From positions 1-64,000 of the forward strand of contig JAFRBA010000153.1 of assembly GCA_017405115.1 (NCBI GenBank): a DNA stretch of 64,000 bases, in the 5' to 3' direction. Below the pieces are notes generated by a model, which was not told the DNA's origin, did no database searches, and saw only the letters and a program-made list of their open reading frames with translations. This document shows positions 1 through 6,689 of this stretch, in pieces. A program made the translations under genes and the position numbers. This DNA is from Kiritimatiellia bacterium (lineage in GTDB: Bacteria; Verrucomicrobiota; Kiritimatiellia; RFP12; UBA1067). Each line of letters opens with the position of its first letter. Within the stretch, counting starts at the first letter, position 1.

Positions 1-2
1 GG

Positions 3-83
3 ACGCCGCCGCCGGTGAAGAAGGGCGGCGGGGCGTGTCAGGGTTGGAAAGGGCGGTCAGGCAAGGGAAGGGGCGGCAAATGA
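3..83 (+). CDS. Possible C-terminal end of a gene cut by the window edge
   Basis: An open frame enters from the left edge and stops at TGA 81-83. Its 26 visible residues are rich in Pro, Lys and Gly (begins TPPPVKKGGG) and have no recognisable domain. A 16-bp perfect inverted repeat starts 10 nt after the stop, as one might see at a transcript end. The call rests only on the open frame and its position; it may be chance in GC-rich DNA. Confidence 0.22.
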   Translation, partial: TPPPVKKGGGACQGWKGRSGKGRGGK

Positions 84-92
84 AGCGCCCTC

Positions 93-135
93 TCCATTTT
101 GGGAAAACAGGTCAGGCCCGTTTTCCCAAAATGGA
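93..135. repeat. 16-bp perfect inverted repeat with 11-nt loop
   Basis: Arm 93-108 (TCCATTTTGGGAAAAC) is exactly complementary to arm 120-135, with 109-119 as loop. There is no T-tract after it, so it is not a canonical intrinsic terminator. It could be a small palindromic element or a rho-independent-like end for an upstream gene. Confidence 0.75.
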
Positions 136-192
136 CGCGAGAAGGTCCGCCCCCGTTGACACAGCAGCAGTGCCGCAGTAGCTCGAGAGGTA

Positions 193-225
193 ACTGGCGC
201 GAGGTGTCTGATACCCCGCGCCAGT
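193..225. repeat. 33-nt near-perfect palindrome
   Basis: ACTGGCGCG at 193-201 pairs with CGCGCCAGT at 217-225, and pairing continues inward almost to the centre with one mismatch and one G-T pair. It could be a hairpin-forming element or an operator for a dimeric protein; no neighbouring gene suggests which. Confidence 0.65.
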
Positions 226-261
226 CTCGTATTATGGCAACGTCAGTCTCCAAAGTTCAAT

Positions 262-275
262 GGGGACACTCCCCC
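262..275. repeat. GGGGACA palindromic repeat, copy 1
   Basis: GGGGACACTCCCCC: two GC-rich arms around a short centre. It belongs to the same family as the copies at 349, 394 and 1912, and as degenerate forms at 2131, 36431, 39789 and 39888. Confidence 0.7.
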
Positions 276-348
276 GCAAAGCCGAGGGACAAACCCCACT
301 ATATGTCCGTTTTTCGTGTATTTTATGTATTTAGTGGTTATATCTCTT

Positions 349-408
349 GGGGACAGTCCCCCACGACGCCCTGTTTTTCGCTATTGCATTTTTGGGGGAC
401 AGTCCCCC
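349..408. repeat. GGGGACA palindromic repeats, copies 2 and 3 in tandem
   Basis: GGGGACAGTCCCCC occurs at 349-362 and, with one more G, at 394-408. Both are followed by similar sequence (CAC then ACGC). The direct tandem arrangement with about 46 bp spacing is typical of REP-like non-coding repeats. No REP-associated transposase is seen in the window. Confidence 0.75.
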
Positions 409-481
409 ACAACGCAGAGCCATGAATTATGATATTTTTACTTTGCAAGTAAAATCTGCATTGCCGGTTGGACTGAAAAGA

Positions 482-490
482 TGGTATAAT
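482..490 (+). promoter_or_regulatory. Extended -10 promoter, leaderless
   Basis: TGGTATAAT with no recognisable -35. The ATG at 498 lies 7 nt after the -10, so the transcript should begin at or within about 2 nt of the start codon. Confidence 0.75.
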
Positions 491-497
491 ACGCCGC

Positions 498-1643
498 ATG
501 AAAACACGCATACTGTCAAAGAAACTCAAGGAATACGCCTCGTTGTATCCTGCGGTTACGCTGGTCGGCCCGCGGCAAAGCGGCAAGACGACGCTCGTCA
601 GGGACTGCTTCCCCGGGCACCGGTACATAAACCTCGAGGCTTTGAACGAGCGGGAGTTCGCCGAAAGCGATCCGGTTGCGTTCGTGGACCGGTTCAAGGG
701 CGAGAAGGTGATTCTGGACGAAGTGCAGCGCGCGCCAAACCTGCTTTCGCAGATTCAGGTGGCCATCGACTCGGGCAAGGGGGCTGGTCGTTTCGTGTTG
801 ACAGGCTCGCAGAACTTCGCGCTGATGCGCGGCATTTCGCAAAGCCTCGCCGGCAGGACGGCCCTTTGCACCTTGTTGCCGTTTTCACTGGCTGAACTTG
901 GCGCTTCAGCAAAGCGCCTCAAGCTGAACGCCGCGATGTGGAGAGGCTTCTATCCGCGAATCCACGAAGAGCGGCTGAATCCGGCGGAGGCATTGTCTTT
1001 TTACGTGAATACATACCTTGAGAGGGATGTGCGCGAGGTTGAGAACGTGCGCAACCTGAGGACCTTCGCGACTTTCCTCCGGCTTGCGGCAGGAAGGACG
1101 GGGCAGGTGCTGAATGTTTCGTCGCTTGCTGGCGACGCCGGGATCGCTCCAAAGGTCGCCGGCGACTGGCTGTCGATTCTCGAGGCGAGCTATGTGATAG
1201 CGTTTCTGCAGCCATGGCACGCCAACATCAACAAGCGGCTCGTGAAGGCACCCAAGATGTATTTCCTCGACGTGGGGCTCGCGTGCAATCTCATCGGGAT
1301 AACGGACGACTCTCAGCTCGACACCCACCCGCTAAGGGGCGCGCTTTTCGAGACGCTGGTGGTCGGGGAGTTCTTCAAGCGCATAGCCCACGAATGCAGC
1401 GGAGACCGCATCTACTACTATAGGGATTCCAACCGAAACGAAATCGACATCGTCGAACAGACTGGTGACGGGACGCAACTCTGCGAAATAAAGAGCGGAG
1501 CCACCTTCAGCGGTGACTGGACAAAGACGATGGAGCGTCTGCGGGGGCAATTTGGCGAGAACGTCAGCCTTAAAGTCGTATATGGCGGAGACGAGTCCCA
1601 GAAACGTACGGCTTTCGATCTCCGCTCCTGGCGTGAAGTCTGA
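498..1643 (+). CDS. AAA+ ATPase with DUF4143 domain
   Basis: This 381-aa protein matches the AAA_14/DUF4143 family of predicted P-loop ATPases. The N-terminal part has a Walker A motif GPRQSGKT (residues about 24-31) and a Walker B motif VILDEVQ near residue 73. The C-terminal part carries the DUF4143 fold with a nuclease-like tail around EIDIVEQ and CEIKSG (PD-(D/E)XK-like acidic/Lys pattern). The biochemical role of the family is not established; members are often solitary and of variable distribution. It has its own promoter and appears monocistronic. The ATG is only 7 nt from the -10, with no ribosome binding site, which points to a leaderless mRNA. A second DUF4143 ATPase lies at 47738-49057. 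Confidence 0.88.
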   Translation: MKTRILSKKLKEYASLYPAVTLVGPRQSGKTTLVRDCFPGHRYINLEALNEREFAESDPVAFVDRFKGEKVILDEVQRAPNLLSQIQVAIDSGKGAGRFVLTGSQNFALMRGISQSLAGRTALCTLLPFSLAELGASAKRLKLNAAMWRGFYPRIHEERLNPAEALSFYVNTYLERDVREVENVRNLRTFATFLRLAAGRTGQVLNVSSLAGDAGIAPKVAGDWLSILEASYVIAFLQPWHANINKRLVKAPKMYFLDVGLACNLIGITDDSQLDTHPLRGALFETLVVGEFFKRIAHECSGDRIYYYRDSNRNEIDIVEQTGDGTQLCEIKSGATFSGDWTKTMERLRGQFGENVSLKVVYGGDESQKRTAFDLRSWREV

Positions 1644-1744
1644 ACAAAAGGTCGACCCTATCGAAAATTGACAGATGCATTGATATAGTCGTGAAGGATT
1701 GTGTCATGGGACTTGTGAAGGCAAGACGATTAGCCGCGATGCAT

Positions 1745-1811
1745 CCTCCTTCGCCTGTGGCTACGGAGGAGGGGGAAGCAGACCACCTACGCCAAGGCCA
1801 CGGTGGTCAGG
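1745..1811. repeat. Two tandem imperfect copies of a hairpin repeat
   Basis: CCTCCTTCGCC...GGCTACGGAGG (1745-1772) and CCACCTACGCC...GGCCACGGTGG (1783-1811) are similar to each other. Each folds through complementary ends (CCTCC/GGAGG and CCACC/GGTGG), and the compensatory change suggests the hairpin is conserved. This resembles dispersed palindromic repeats common in bacterial intergenic DNA. Confidence 0.55.
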
Positions 1812-1911
1812 CAGCGCGCGAAGGCGGGGATGAAGACACCGGTGCCCAAACCGCCGCGGATGAGTGTCGGCGGAAATAGTTTTGTGCCGCTGAAACGCGG
1901 ATAGAATTTCT

Positions 1912-1926
1912 GGGGACAAGTCCCCC
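1912..1926. repeat. GGGGACA palindromic repeat, copy 4
   Basis: GGGGACAAGTCCCCC followed by CACGATGC, the same right flank as the copy at 349-362. Confidence 0.7.
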
Positions 1927-1962
1927 ACGATGCCACTTATTATAATATGTGGGCCAGTGGCG

Positions 1963-1994
1963 CTACCACCGCATTTATATAAATCCGGTGGTAG
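1963..1994. repeat. 32-nt near-perfect palindrome
   Basis: Arms CTACCACCGCATTTAT and ATAAATCCGGTGGTAG pair with a single C-C mismatch; the AT-rich centre ATTTATATAAAT is itself a perfect palindrome. It could form a cruciform or hairpin, or be a dimer binding site. No T-tract follows. Confidence 0.7.
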
Positions 1995-2011
1995 GCCCGC
2001 GGCAGTTTGCG

Positions 2012-2029
2012 CCACACTCTTGGGTGTGG
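2012..2029. terminator. Small hairpin, possible terminator
   Basis: CCACAC pairs with GTGTGG across a 6-nt loop, followed by TTTGG. The stem is short and the T-run weak, so termination is uncertain. Confidence 0.3.
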
Positions 2030-2078
2030 TTTGGCAGGGGTGAAAACGCAGAAAACCCTTTATTTTTCAGGGCGGAAA

Positions 2079-2087
2079 TGGTATAAT
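2079..2087 (+). promoter_or_regulatory. Extended -10 promoter
   Basis: TGGTATAAT about 30 nt upstream of an AAAGGA ribosome binding site and the ATG at 2117. It probably drives the short frame there and perhaps the His-rich gene at 2252. Confidence 0.65.
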
Positions 2088-2116
2088 ACACGTATCAAAA
2101 ACGAAAGGATAATGAC

Positions 2117-2182
2117 ATGAAAGTATTTCTTGTGGACAGACCCCGTGATGCACGCCTACATCAAAAATACATGTCAGATTGA
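2117..2182 (+). pseudogene. Truncated gene start (21 codons) behind a good promoter and SD
   Basis: AAAGGA (2104-2109) is 7 nt from ATG 2117 and an extended -10 lies upstream, so this is a bona fide translation start. The frame closes after 21 codons (MKVFLVDRPR...). From the fifth codon the DNA (TGTGGACAGACCCCGTGATGC, 2131-2151) resembles a degenerate GGGGACA repeat followed by the same GATGC flank seen at 1912. The likely reading is a gene whose body was replaced after a few codons; a leader peptide or small protein is the alternative. Confidence 0.4.
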
Positions 2183-2251
2183 GTGTGTTTGATCGCCTAG
2201 CATTTATGTCGGGCGATGGTGCTCGACAGAAACAGAAAGACGAGGCAAATC

Positions 2252-2635
2252 ATGAACACGAAGAAAATCCTTGTTATGGCTCTTGCGCTGACGACGGCTA
2301 CTTGCGTATTCGCGCGAGGACATCATCACCACCATGGCGGCGGGCTCGGTCTCGCGGCGGGCATTGTCGGCCTGACGGCGGCGACGGTTTCGCTCGTGCA
2401 TGATATCGTTGCACCCGATCCCGTTGTGGTCACTCAGCCCACTGTCGTGGCGCCTGCCCCTACTGTGGTCACTCAGCCCACGGTGGTCGCTCAGCCCACT
2501 GTCGTGGCGCCTGCCCCTGCAGTGGTCGCTCAGCCCACATTGGTCGCGCCCACGCCGGTGGTCGTCACGCCCGCGCCCGTGGTCTATCCGACTCCGGTCG
2601 TCCATCCACGCCCCTACCACTATCGCCGCTGGTAG
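2252..2635 (+). CDS. Secreted His-rich, Pro/Val-repeat protein
   Basis: A 127-aa protein starting MNTKKILVMALALTTATCVFA, a clear Sec signal peptide. An immediate HHHHH run follows, then a hydrophobic glycine-rich segment, then about 70 residues of a degenerate repeat of the type (V)VxxPTVVAPAP, ending YHYRRW. GAGG lies 7 nt before the ATG. The DNA of the repeat is itself repetitive, so copy number may vary between strains. The His cluster could bind metal and the PV repeat could span the cell wall or outer surface, but no family is recognised and function is unknown. Confidence 0.7.
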   Translation: MNTKKILVMALALTTATCVFARGHHHHHGGGLGLAAGIVGLTAATVSLVHDIVAPDPVVVTQPTVVAPAPTVVTQPTVVAQPTVVAPAPAVVAQPTLVAPTPVVVTPAPVVYPTPVVHPRPYHYRRW

Positions 2636-2689
2636 TGGCTCGCATTGCGGAAATTCGAGAGGCAGTACAATCAACGCATCCCGTCATTG

Positions 2690-2698
2690 TGGTATAAT
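2690..2698 (+). promoter_or_regulatory. Extended -10 promoter of the barnase-barstar pair
   Basis: TGGTATAAT preceded by TT and followed by AC; no -35 seen. It lies 39 nt before the ATG at 2738. Confidence 0.7.
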
Positions 2699-2737
2699 AC
2701 GTGTTGGAAGACAACCAACACCAATGGAGATGGATCT

Positions 2738-3295
2738 ATGAGCTGGCGGAGTAGTCGACGTGTGGCCGTGCAATGGGGCACGATGAAGAAAGCTGGATTA
2801 GTTCTGCTTTCCCTGCTTTTCGCGCTCTGCTCCTTTGACGGGGGCGCGAGAACGGTCCACAGGTCGTTCCGCGGCGGATATCCCTCTGCGGTTTCCGAGG
2901 CGCGCATCCAGTCCGTGACCTCCACGCCGACGATTGCGGCCGGGCAGGCGAAGGTCGTCAAGGACGGCGAGTACAATAGCAAGGAAGACGTCTCTTCCTA
3001 CATACGCCAGTTTAAGGGCGCGCTGCCGCGCAACTTCATCACGAAAAGCGAAGCCCGCGCCCGCGGATGGACCGGCGGTCCGCTTGAGCCGTTTGCGCCG
3101 GGGAAGTCCATAGGCGGCGACCGCTTCGGCAACTACGAGCAGCGGCTCCCGCGGATCAAGGCCGGGTTCTACAAGGAATGCGACATAGACACCAAGGGGC
3201 GCCCAAGAGGCGCCAAGCGCCTTGTCTTCACGCAGGACGGACAGCGAATCTACTATACGGGCGACCATTACAAGACTTTTACGGAGGTCAAATGA
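2738..3295 (+). CDS. Secreted guanine-specific ribonuclease (barnase family)
   Basis: The C-terminal 100 residues carry the barnase/RNase N1-T1 pattern: LPRNFITKSEA, a GW, the APGKSIGGDRFGN block, then ECDID with the catalytic-base Glu, KRLVF with the catalytic Arg, and GDHYKTFTEV with the catalytic His. This family cleaves single-stranded RNA after guanosine. A hydrophobic signal segment (AGLVLLSLLFALC) lies near the N-terminus, so export is likely. GGAG at 2725 supports the ATG at 2738; an internal ATG at 2783 would give a shorter, more classical signal peptide. The stop overlaps the start of the barstar gene (ATGA), as expected when an inhibitor must be co-produced. Confidence 0.88.
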   Translation: MSWRSSRRVAVQWGTMKKAGLVLLSLLFALCSFDGGARTVHRSFRGGYPSAVSEARIQSVTSTPTIAAGQAKVVKDGEYNSKEDVSSYIRQFKGALPRNFITKSEARARGWTGGPLEPFAPGKSIGGDRFGNYEQRLPRIKAGFYKECDIDTKGRPRGAKRLVFTQDGQRIYYTGDHYKTFTEVK

Positions 3296-3567
3296 AGAAG
3301 GACAACGCATCCAGGCGGCGGCGTTTCGTCGTCGATCTCGCCGGAGTGCGAAGTGCGGCGCGGCTGCACGACGCGCTTGCCGCGCAGCTGCCTTTGCCGC
3401 AGCACTACGGGCGCAACCTTGACGCCTTCCACGACGTGCTTACTGAGTTCGGCGGGAGCTGGAGCATCGTGTTCCGCAATGCCGGCGCGGCGGCCAGGGG
3501 GCTGCGCGCCGTCTGCGCCGACGCGATGGACGAGACGCCTGGCCTCGAAATCGTGTTCGAGGCATAA
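3292..3567 (+). CDS. Barstar-family ribonuclease inhibitor
   Basis: A 91-aa protein with the barstar hallmark HYGRNLDAFHDVL (family consensus YGxNLDALwDxL) and a C-terminal acidic strand. Barstar binds barnase 1:1 in the cytoplasm and blocks its active site, protecting the producer before export. Start overlaps the ribonuclease stop by 4 nt, giving translational coupling. The lysine/arginine-rich first ten residues are unusual for barstar. The gene converges on the gene at 3579 with an 11-nt gap and no visible terminator. Confidence 0.88.
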   Translation: MKKDNASRRRRFVVDLAGVRSAARLHDALAAQLPLPQHYGRNLDAFHDVLTEFGGSWSIVFRNAGAAARGLRAVCADAMDETPGLEIVFEA

Positions 3568-3578
3568 TCCTAAGCGTC

Positions 3579-5720
3579 TCAGTGCGCGTTGTCAGAAAGG
3601 AAGCGGTCGATGAGCCCGATCTTCCACCGTATCTGCTCCTCGCCGCCGTGGTAGCCCATCGACGCCTCGTAGCCGAGCCGGGAGTCGTCCTGGACGAGCG
3701 GCAGGGCCTTCGCCGCGTTCGCGCGCTCGGCGCGGGCGAGCGCCAGGATGCGTTCGCGGGCGGCCTTCTCGCCGGCGGCGTCCAGGCTGCCTGACTCTAT
3801 CGCCAGCTGTTCGGCAGCGGCCGCCTTCACGTGGAGCAACGTCGCCACGCAGCAGGCGATGTAGGAGGCAACGCCCGCCTCGCGCCGGGCGCGCGCCGCG
3901 CAAAACGCAGGCGCGGAGTCCGCGGCCCTGGCAAGCCTGTCCGCGCCAGCCGCCATCTTGGCGGACATCCTTTTGAGAAGTTCGCATTCCTTCCTGAACG
4001 CCGGCTCCTTCGCTGACTTGTCTCGGATGCCCGCGGCGAAGTTGGTGTCTAGGTAGTTGATGCGGCAGATGTAGCCGATGCGGTCCTTGGGGCCCCTGCC
4101 GGCCCGCGGCGGGAAGTCCGCGTTCGGTATGCGGTCCTGCAGGGCGGTGAACGGATACGCCGGCCCGATGCGGTAAGGTCCGTACTGGTCGCGGGATGTA
4201 GCGCTGTAGTCGCAGATCGCCTCGCTCATCTCGCGCCACGCCGCGAGGACTTCGTCTGCCGCGGCCGGCCCGAAGTCGCGCGCGGCGATTGCGCGCACGT
4301 GCGTCTCGAAGTCCATCCCGCCCTCGGTGAACGCCTCCTTCGCCAGTTCGCTGACGAAGTTTGGCATCCATCCATAGTGGTGGTTCTCCATGATGGTGAC
4401 GAGCCCGTTCCCCTCGCGGTAGGGGCGCATCGCTTCCCACCGGCGCTTCCACTGGAACGGGAACGGCTCGTAGGGCGCGGTGCCGAAGTCCCACGTGCGG
4501 CCCAGCGTGTTGACCATTGACGAAAGGCCGAGTCCGAGTTCCTTCGCCATCGCCGCCTCCTCCTTGAAGCGCACGCTGGGGCCGGGAGAGGCGATCGTGT
4601 AGTCCTCGAGGCCGTTGACGTAGCCGCCAGGGCGCGGGTTGCCTCCGCCCAGCTCGAACGTCACGTGGAGCTTCACGTCCTTGGGAAGCCGCTCCATCAT
4701 CTCGCGGCGAATCTCAAGTTTGTTCCAGACGAAACTGTAGGACCAGAAGAGGAAATCGGCGTCGGGGATGTTCCGGCGCACTGCCTTCTGGACGGCCTTC
4801 AGCCAGTCGCCCCAGTCGCGGCAGGCGAAGCGGTCCTGAGGCGGGCGCTTGTCTTCGGGCGACGGTGCGGCGCCCCTGTTCTTGACGCGCTCGTCCTTCG
4901 ACGGAAAGAACACCGATTCGCCGACGAAGACGAAACCCTTCACGCCGGGATACTTGGCCGTCAGCTTGCCGTAGCTGTCCTCGTACACCTTCTCGGCGCC
5001 CGGATCGGAGGGATGCGCCGGCGTCGAGATGCGGTTCGGATAGAAGTAGGCGTCGAGTCCCCACGCCTTCGCGCGGCGGATTATGTCGCCAAGGTCGCGG
5101 CTATTCTCCTTCAGGTCGGCGTCGTTCACGTAGATGACGATCGCGTCGATGCCGGCGTGCGCCATACGCCCGAGGTAGCCGTCGGGGAAGACGTCGACGC
5201 GGTAGCCCGGGTGCGACATGCGCGGCGAGTAGAGCGGCGCGCGCAGTTCGACGCCATGCTTCAGGAACGGGGCGCATCTGAGGTTCATGCGGTCTTCGAG
5301 GCGGTAGAAGCCCTGCGCGGCGGCGCGCTCGTCGGCGGCGCGTATGCGGACGCCACTAGCGCCCACCTTGATCTCGTGGGCGCCTTTCTTCATGGACCCG
5401 TCGATGACGACCGCCACGCCCGGCGCCTTCGCCTTTTCGACAAGGGCCCCCTTGACGCCCATCGAGACCGCGAGATAGTCCACGAAGTCTTTGGCGGCGC
5501 GGCGGACGAGCGCTGTCGCGTCCTTTCCGGCGCAGACCGCGAACCCGTCGCCCACGACCAGCTCGTCCTGCCGAGGCGCAAGGGCCGTGTTGCGTCGTCC
5601 GGCCTGGTGGACGGTCTCCAGGTCGTTTGTGAAGGCGAAATGCGCCTCGGTCCCGGCGGCGCCCGCAGCCATCGCCGCAGCCAAGAGCGCGGAAATCGCG
5701 ATTCTACCATCGAATGCCAT
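3579..5720 (-). CDS. Secreted glycoside-hydrolase-like protein
   Basis: A 713-aa protein with signal peptide (AISALLAAAMAAGAAG). Residues about 40-130 look like the N-terminal accessory domain found before TIM barrels in GH20/GH67-type enzymes (pattern ALVRRAAKDFVDYL). The middle has barrel-like elements (RVDVFPDGYLGRMAHAGIDAIVIYVND, LDAYFYPN, FVFVGESVFF, FLFWSYSF), followed by a helical C-terminal region. No exact family is assigned and catalytic acids were not identified. Start chosen at 5720 because AAAGGATGG lies 7 nt upstream; upstream in-frame ATGs lack such a site. The promoter is at 5807-5799, giving a leader of about 70 nt. Likely periplasmic or surface glycan degradation. Confidence 0.7.
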   Translation of the reverse strand: MAFDGRIAISALLAAAMAAGAAGTEAHFAFTNDLETVHQAGRRNTALAPRQDELVVGDGFAVCAGKDATALVRRAAKDFVDYLAVSMGVKGALVEKAKAPGVAVVIDGSMKKGAHEIKVGASGVRIRAADERAAAQGFYRLEDRMNLRCAPFLKHGVELRAPLYSPRMSHPGYRVDVFPDGYLGRMAHAGIDAIVIYVNDADLKENSRDLGDIIRRAKAWGLDAYFYPNRISTPAHPSDPGAEKVYEDSYGKLTAKYPGVKGFVFVGESVFFPSKDERVKNRGAAPSPEDKRPPQDRFACRDWGDWLKAVQKAVRRNIPDADFLFWSYSFVWNKLEIRREMMERLPKDVKLHVTFELGGGNPRPGGYVNGLEDYTIASPGPSVRFKEEAAMAKELGLGLSSMVNTLGRTWDFGTAPYEPFPFQWKRRWEAMRPYREGNGLVTIMENHHYGWMPNFVSELAKEAFTEGGMDFETHVRAIAARDFGPAAADEVLAAWREMSEAICDYSATSRDQYGPYRIGPAYPFTALQDRIPNADFPPRAGRGPKDRIGYICRINYLDTNFAAGIRDKSAKEPAFRKECELLKRMSAKMAAGADRLARAADSAPAFCAARARREAGVASYIACCVATLLHVKAAAAEQLAIESGSLDAAGEKAARERILALARAERANAAKALPLVQDDSRLGYEASMGYHGGEEQIRWKIGLIDRFLSDNAH

Positions 5721-5798
5721 CTTCAACCATCCTTTCTCGTTGTCGTTCGCCCACACAGGCCTCCCGTCGCGCACAGCCATGAGCGTGGAGTTGCGCTT

Positions 5799-5807
5799 AA
5801 TATACCA
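5799..5807 (-). promoter_or_regulatory. Extended -10 promoter
   Basis: TGGTATATT on the minus strand upstream of the glycosidase-like gene; leader of about 70 nt. Confidence 0.6.
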
Positions 5808-5882
5808 TAACCGCCCACCGCCGTCAAATGCGCCCGCCCCGCAGCTCAATGCGTTGTCAAATTGAAGAGGGACGCAAAGTTG

Positions 5883-5891
5883 TGGTATAAT
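5883..5891 (+). promoter_or_regulatory. Extended -10 promoter of the chagasin-like gene
   Basis: TGGTATAAT; the ATG at 5924 is 32 nt downstream and has a GGAAGGA ribosome binding site. Confidence 0.7.
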
Positions 5892-5923
5892 GGTTGCAAG
5901 AAAACCTATGGGAAGGAATGATC

Positions 5924-6337
5924 ATGGCAAGGATCGGCATCATTCAAGTTGCGGTGGCGGCGGTGGCGGCGTTTGCGGGGGCGAGCGCCATGGCTGAGCT
6001 CAAGGACGGGACGAAGTTCTGGCTCGGCACCGTGCCGAAAGAGCTCGTGGCCGAACGGCGCATGGGCGAGTCGGTGCGTTTCTCGCTGGAGGAGAATGCA
6101 TCGACGGGCTTCAAGTGGGACGTGGCGTCCAACACGAACGAGTGCACGGTCGCGCTCAAGTACCGTGGCGGCGACAAGGGGGCGACGTGCGGCGCGCCAG
6201 GAATGCTCGACGTCACCGTGACGAGCCTCGTCCGCACGCCGGTGCGCGTGGTGTTCCGCTATCGCCGCCCGTGGGAGAAGGACGTCGAGCCGTGGAAGAC
6301 CCTGCGGCTCGTCGTCAACACCGTCGGCGTGGAGTAG
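5924..6337 (+). CDS. Secreted chagasin-like cysteine-peptidase inhibitor (I42)
   Basis: A 137-aa protein with signal peptide (MARIGIIQVAVAAVAAFAGASAMA). Its mature part shows the three loops of the chagasin/ICP family in order: NASTGFKW (family NPTTGYxW), a GAPG loop (family GxxG) and RYRRPWE (family RxPW). These loops wedge into the active site of papain-family proteases. GGAAGGA is placed 8 nt before this ATG; an ATG 6 nt earlier (5918) is also possible. It stands alone with its own promoter and no protease gene nearby, so the target is likely an external protease from host or competitors, or an unlinked own enzyme. Confidence 0.8.
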   Translation: MARIGIIQVAVAAVAAFAGASAMAELKDGTKFWLGTVPKELVAERRMGESVRFSLEENASTGFKWDVASNTNECTVALKYRGGDKGATCGAPGMLDVTVTSLVRTPVRVVFRYRRPWEKDVEPWKTLRLVVNTVGVE

Positions 6338-6371
6338 TGATCCCGTTGACTCGCGCTGTAATTCTGCCCCC

Positions 6372-6400
6372 TTGCGCGGGCGGACAAAATATGATACAAT
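6372..6400 (+). promoter_or_regulatory. Promoter of the tRNA pair (-35 and extended -10)
   Basis: TTGCGC (6372-6377) and TGATACAAT (-10 hexamer 6395-6400) with a 17-nt spacer, ending 22 nt before tRNA-Asp. It is one of the few promoters here with a plausible -35. Confidence 0.6.
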
Positions 6401-6422
6401 ACTCATCACTTTTCGGAGCAAC

Positions 6423-6499
6423 GGGGTTGTGGCGCAATTGGTTAGCGCACTGGACTGTCGATCCGGGGGTTGCGGGTTCGAGCCCCGTCGACCCCGCCA
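6423..6499 (+). tRNA. tRNA-Asp (GTC)
   Basis: Acceptor arm GGGGTTG/CGACCCC, D-stem GCGC, anticodon stem CTGGA/TCCGG with loop CTGTCGA (anticodon GTC), T-arm with TTCGAGC, discriminator G and an encoded CCA at 6497-6499. The discriminator G fits aspartate identity. Confidence 0.96.
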
Positions 6500-6517
6500 A
6501 TCCTGAAAAGTCGTGAC

Positions 6518-6591
6518 TGCCTCGTGGTGTAATGGTAGCACCGCAGATTCTGATTCTGCTTGTTGGGGTTCGAGTCCCTGCGAGGCAACCA
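6518..6591 (+). tRNA. tRNA-Gln (CTG)
   Basis: Acceptor TGCCTCG/CGAGGCA with the weak U1-A72 pair typical of glutamine tRNAs, anticodon stem GCAGA/TCTGC with loop TTCTGAT (anticodon CTG), T-loop TTCGAGT and encoded CCA at 6589-6591. It lies 18 nt after tRNA-Asp, presumably co-transcribed. Confidence 0.95.
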
Positions 6592-6610
6592 ACATCAAGC
6601 GCCTGGATTG

Positions 6611-6619
6611 TGGTATAAT
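6611..6619 (+). promoter_or_regulatory. Extended -10 promoter of the RNA ligase gene
   Basis: TGGTATAAT 20 nt after the tRNA-Gln 3' end. Confidence 0.65.
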
Positions 6620-6689
6620 ACACCCAAAAGGCAAGGTGCTAGTCTTGACAGGTGTTTCAACAGATGGTCGATGCGGGTACGAGCCTCGC

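Larger units (their letters stand above)
84..497. other. Intergenic region packed with palindromes and GGGGACA repeats
   Basis: No convincing gene is seen. The stretch holds a 16-bp perfect inverted repeat (93-135), a 33-nt near-palindrome (193-225), three GGGGACA palindromes (262-275, 349-362, 394-408) and the promoter of the downstream ATPase gene. It resembles a site where small non-coding repeats have accumulated. Confidence 0.7.
1644..2116. other. Intergenic region with hairpins and repeats
   Basis: No convincing gene. It contains two related hairpin-forming repeats (1745-1811), a GGGGACA copy (1912-1926), a 32-nt near-palindrome (1963-1994), a small hairpin (2012-2029) and a promoter (2079-2087). 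Confidence 0.65.

Noticed and set aside
1668..1689. TTGACA followed by TATAGT
   Set aside because: The spacer is only 10 nt, too short for a sigma-70 promoter, and no credible gene follows.
1691..1879. Short open frame (GTG or ATG start) after the first ATPase gene
   Set aside because: It runs through two hairpin repeats, has no SD and an Arg/Gly/Glu-biased composition typical of chance frames in GC-rich repeats.
4665..5810. Long plus-strand open frame opposite the glycosidase-like gene
   Set aside because: Antisense shadow: the minus-strand frame has a signal peptide, SD and barrel-like protein sequence, while this one is Arg/Val-rich low-complexity.
3579..5849. Longer N-terminus of the glycosidase-like protein from 5849 or 5780
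   Set aside because: Those starts lie at or before the predicted transcription start or lack an SD; the signal peptide begins at 5720 behind AAAGGATGG.
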